A stretch of DNA of 64,000 nucleotides, taken from NCBI GenBank assembly GCA_002389675.1, contig DGQF01000028.1, positions 62,001-126,000 on the forward strand, written 5' to 3'. The notes below the pieces were generated by a model. That model saw only the letters and a program-made list of their open reading frames with translations, searched no databases and had not been told where the DNA came from. Of the stretch, positions 62,273 to 64,000 are shown piece by piece; position 1 is the first letter of the stretch; each line of letters begins with the position of its first letter. A program made the position numbers and the translations under genes. The stretch is from Gammaproteobacteria bacterium UBA4421 (lineage in GTDB: Bacteria; Pseudomonadota; Gammaproteobacteria; Pseudomonadales; Azotimanducaceae).

Positions 62273-64000
62273 ACGCAGCGACATTAAAAGTGTATTAATT
62301 TTGGGCGCGGGCCCCATCATCATTGGTCAAGCCTGTGAATTTGATTACTCTGGAGCGCAGGCATGTAAAGCGCTGCGGGAAGAAGGGTATCGGGTTATTT
62401 TGGTGAATTCTAACCCCGCGACCATCATGACGGATCCCGCCATGGCAGATGCGACCTATGTAGAGCCGGTAGAATGGCAAACCGTTGCTGCGATCATTGC
62501 TAAAGAAAAGCCTGAGGCACTGTTGCCGACCATGGGTGGGCAGACGGCCTTGAATTGTGCGCTTGATTTAGTGCGCGAGGGAGTACTTGAGGCCCACGGA
62601 GTTGAGCTCATCGGGGCGAGTCAGGACGCAATAGACAAGGCGGAGGACCGTGAACGGTTTGACCGCGCGATGAAGCGGATCGGGTTGGAAACGCCGCGAT
62701 CAGCAATTGCGCATAGCTTGGAAGAAGCGCTTCAGGTGCAGAGCCAGTTGGGATACCCCTGTGTGATACGTCCCTCTTTTACGCTGGGCGGCAGCGGTGG
62801 TGGTATCGCCTACAACCAAGAAGAATTCACTGAAATTTGTACTCGTGGGCTGGATTTATCACCGACCTCCGAATTGCTGATTGATGAAAGCTTGCTTGGC
62901 TGGAAAGAGTTTGAAATGGAAGTTGTTCGCGATCGTGCGGACAACTGTATCATCATCTGTTCGATCGAAAATCTCGACCCAATGGGGGTTCATACCGGAG
63001 ACAGCATCACTGTCGCGCCAGCGCAGACGCTGACGGACAAGGAATACCAGCTCCTGCGCAATGCATCCATTGCGGTATTGCGGGAAATAGGTGTCGAGAC
63101 TGGCGGGTCCAACGTTCAGTTTGCTATTGATCCAGAAGACGGACGAGTGGTCGTGATTGAGATGAACCCTCGCGTGTCGCGTTCCTCGGCGCTTGCCTCG
63201 AAAGCAACCGGGTTTCCGATTGCGAAAGTCGCGGCGAAATTGGCGGTCGGTTATACCTTGGATGAATTGGCAAATGACATCACCGGTGGTGCGACGCCCG
63301 CTTCATTTGAACCCAGTATCGATTATGTGGTGACGAAAATTCCGCGCTTCACCTTTGAAAAATTCCCCCAAGCGGATGCGCGCTTAACCACCCAGATGAA
63401 GTCTGTGGGTGAGGTGATGGCAATCGGTCGAACATTTCAGGAATCTTTGCACAAAGCGCTGCGTGGTTTGGAAACGGGCAGGGTTGGCTTTGACCCGGTG
63501 CTGGATTCGTCGGTGGATGAAGGTCTCTGGCAAGCTGTGTTGAAACGCGAGGTGGCTAATCCCAGTGCAGAGCGATTGTGGTACGTCGCCGACGCGTTTC
63601 GTGTGGGGTGGTCGCTAGAGAAGATTTTTGAAATTTCTAAGATCGACCCTTGGTTTCTGGCGGAGATAGAAGATCTCATTGTGACGGAGATAAGCCTGGG
63701 ACAAACGCAAGCGAGCGCGTTAACCAAAGATCAATTCTACCGGCTCAAACAGAAAGGGTTTTCTGATGCACGGTTAGGGCAATTGTTAGGTGAGTCGGAG
63801 CAAAAGATGCGCAGTCTGCGCCAAGGGTTGGGCGTCAGGCCGGTCTTTCGGCGGGTAGATACCTGTGCGGCTGAATTCCCCTCTTCAACGGCGTATATGT
63901 ACTCAACATACGAGGAGCAGTGTGAGGCTGCACCTACAGACCGTAAGAAAATTATGGTGTTGGGTGGTGGCCCTAATCGTATTGGTCAGGGGATAGAGTT
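62265..64000 (+). CDS. carB: Carbamoyl-phosphate synthase large chain, 3' end cut by window
   Basis: 578 codons of about 1070 are visible, from ATG 62265. [23 protein letters not shown] is the usual start; [13 protein letters not shown] and the first ATP-grasp domain (about 1-400) are complete, and the oligomerisation domain follows. The visible end, [17 protein letters not shown], starts the second synthetase half. It makes carbamoyl phosphate for arginine and pyrimidine synthesis. Confidence 0.98.
   Translation, partial: MPKRSDIKSVLILGAGPIIIGQACEFDYSGAQACKALREEGYRVILVNSNPATIMTDPAMADATYVEPVEWQTVAAIIAKEKPEALLPTMGGQTALNCALDLVREGVLEAHGVELIGASQDAIDKAEDRERFDRAMKRIGLETPRSAIAHSLEEALQVQSQLGYPCVIRPSFTLGGSGGGIAYNQEEFTEICTRGLDLSPTSELLIDESLLGWKEFEMEVVRDRADNCIIICSIENLDPMGVHTGDSITVAPAQTLTDKEYQLLRNASIAVLREIGVETGGSNVQFAIDPEDGRVVVIEMNPRVSRSSALASKATGFPIAKVAAKLAVGYTLDELANDITGGATPASFEPSIDYVVTKIPRFTFEKFPQADARLTTQMKSVGEVMAIGRTFQESLHKALRGLETGRVGFDPVLDSSVDEGLWQAVLKREVANPSAERLWYVADAFRVGWSLEKIFEISKIDPWFLAEIEDLIVTEISLGQTQASALTKDQFYRLKQKGFSDARLGQLLGESEQKMRSLRQGLGVRPVFRRVDTCAAEFPSSTAYMYSTYEEQCEAAPTDRKKIMVLGGGPNRIGQGIE

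Noticed and set aside
63437..63727. 96-codon minus-strand frame
   Set aside because: It is antisense to carB, whose frame is well conserved here.

Overview
The window is a chromosomal segment of a gammaproteobacterium of moderate GC, probably a marine, Pseudomonadales/Oceanospirillales-like lineage. The evidence is gene order: rhdA-psd beside orn; queG/nnr/tsaE/amiB/mutL/miaA/hfq/hflX/hflK/hflC/hisZ/purA; rnr-rlmB/rpsF-rpsR-rplI/dnaB/radA; and smpB/ratA/rnfH/bamE/recN/hrcA/grpE/dnaK/dnaJ/dapB/carA/carB. These orders are Pseudomonas-like. The tmRNA tag (A)ANDENYALAA also points to Gammaproteobacteria. I cannot place it to genus. No prophage, insertion sequence, integrase or CRISPR array is visible; this is mostly core genome.

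Layout. 1-7.1 kb: a partial PilZ-like protein, EF-P and its modification enzymes (epmB, efp, epmA), psd, rhdA, orn, queG. 7.1-19.8 kb: a long co-directional block for metabolite repair, tRNA modification, cell wall, mismatch repair, Hfq, membrane protease regulation, hisZ and purA. 19.8-29.4 kb: a ketoacyl synthase, a cation efflux protein, tRNA-Leu(CAG), RNase R, RlmB, the rpsF operon, dnaB and radA. 29.4-37.3 kb: ettA (minus), then glyA-nrdR-ribD-nusB-thiL-pgpA, with xseB-ispA convergent to it. 37.3-46.8 kb is the most accessory-looking part: a carboxylesterase lipoprotein, an RND efflux pair, a secreted redoxin/cytochrome c/copper-monooxygenase-like fusion, a thioesterase and a flavin-binding protein. 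46.8-52.7 kb: ssrA (tmRNA), a Sel1-repeat protein, a stand-alone lumazine synthase, smpB, a sodium symporter, ratA and rnfH. 52.7-64 kb: bamE, recN, hrcA-grpE-dnaK-dnaJ, dapB and carAB (carB runs off the end).

The outstanding feature is the tmRNA gene (46895-47543, minus strand). It is split in its T-loop by a 292-nt insert (46912-47203) that I can fold by eye as a complete group I intron: P1 with a U.G pair at the 5' splice site, P2, P3, P4, P5, P6, P7 with a bulged nucleotide, P7.1/P7.2, P8 and P9, and a terminal G. Removing it restores an exact 7-nt T-loop, a 5-bp T-stem and an alanine-type acceptor stem with G3.U70. There is no homing-endonuclease ORF. Ribosome rescue in this organism should therefore depend on splicing of the tmRNA precursor. 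smpB lies only 2.4 kb away.

Other points of interest are a structured leader with competing helices upstream of glyA, tandem ARG-box-like sites upstream of carA, sigma-32-like promoters upstream of grpE and dnaK although hrcA is present, a compact EpmA, and the absence of fur from its usual place between bamE and recN.
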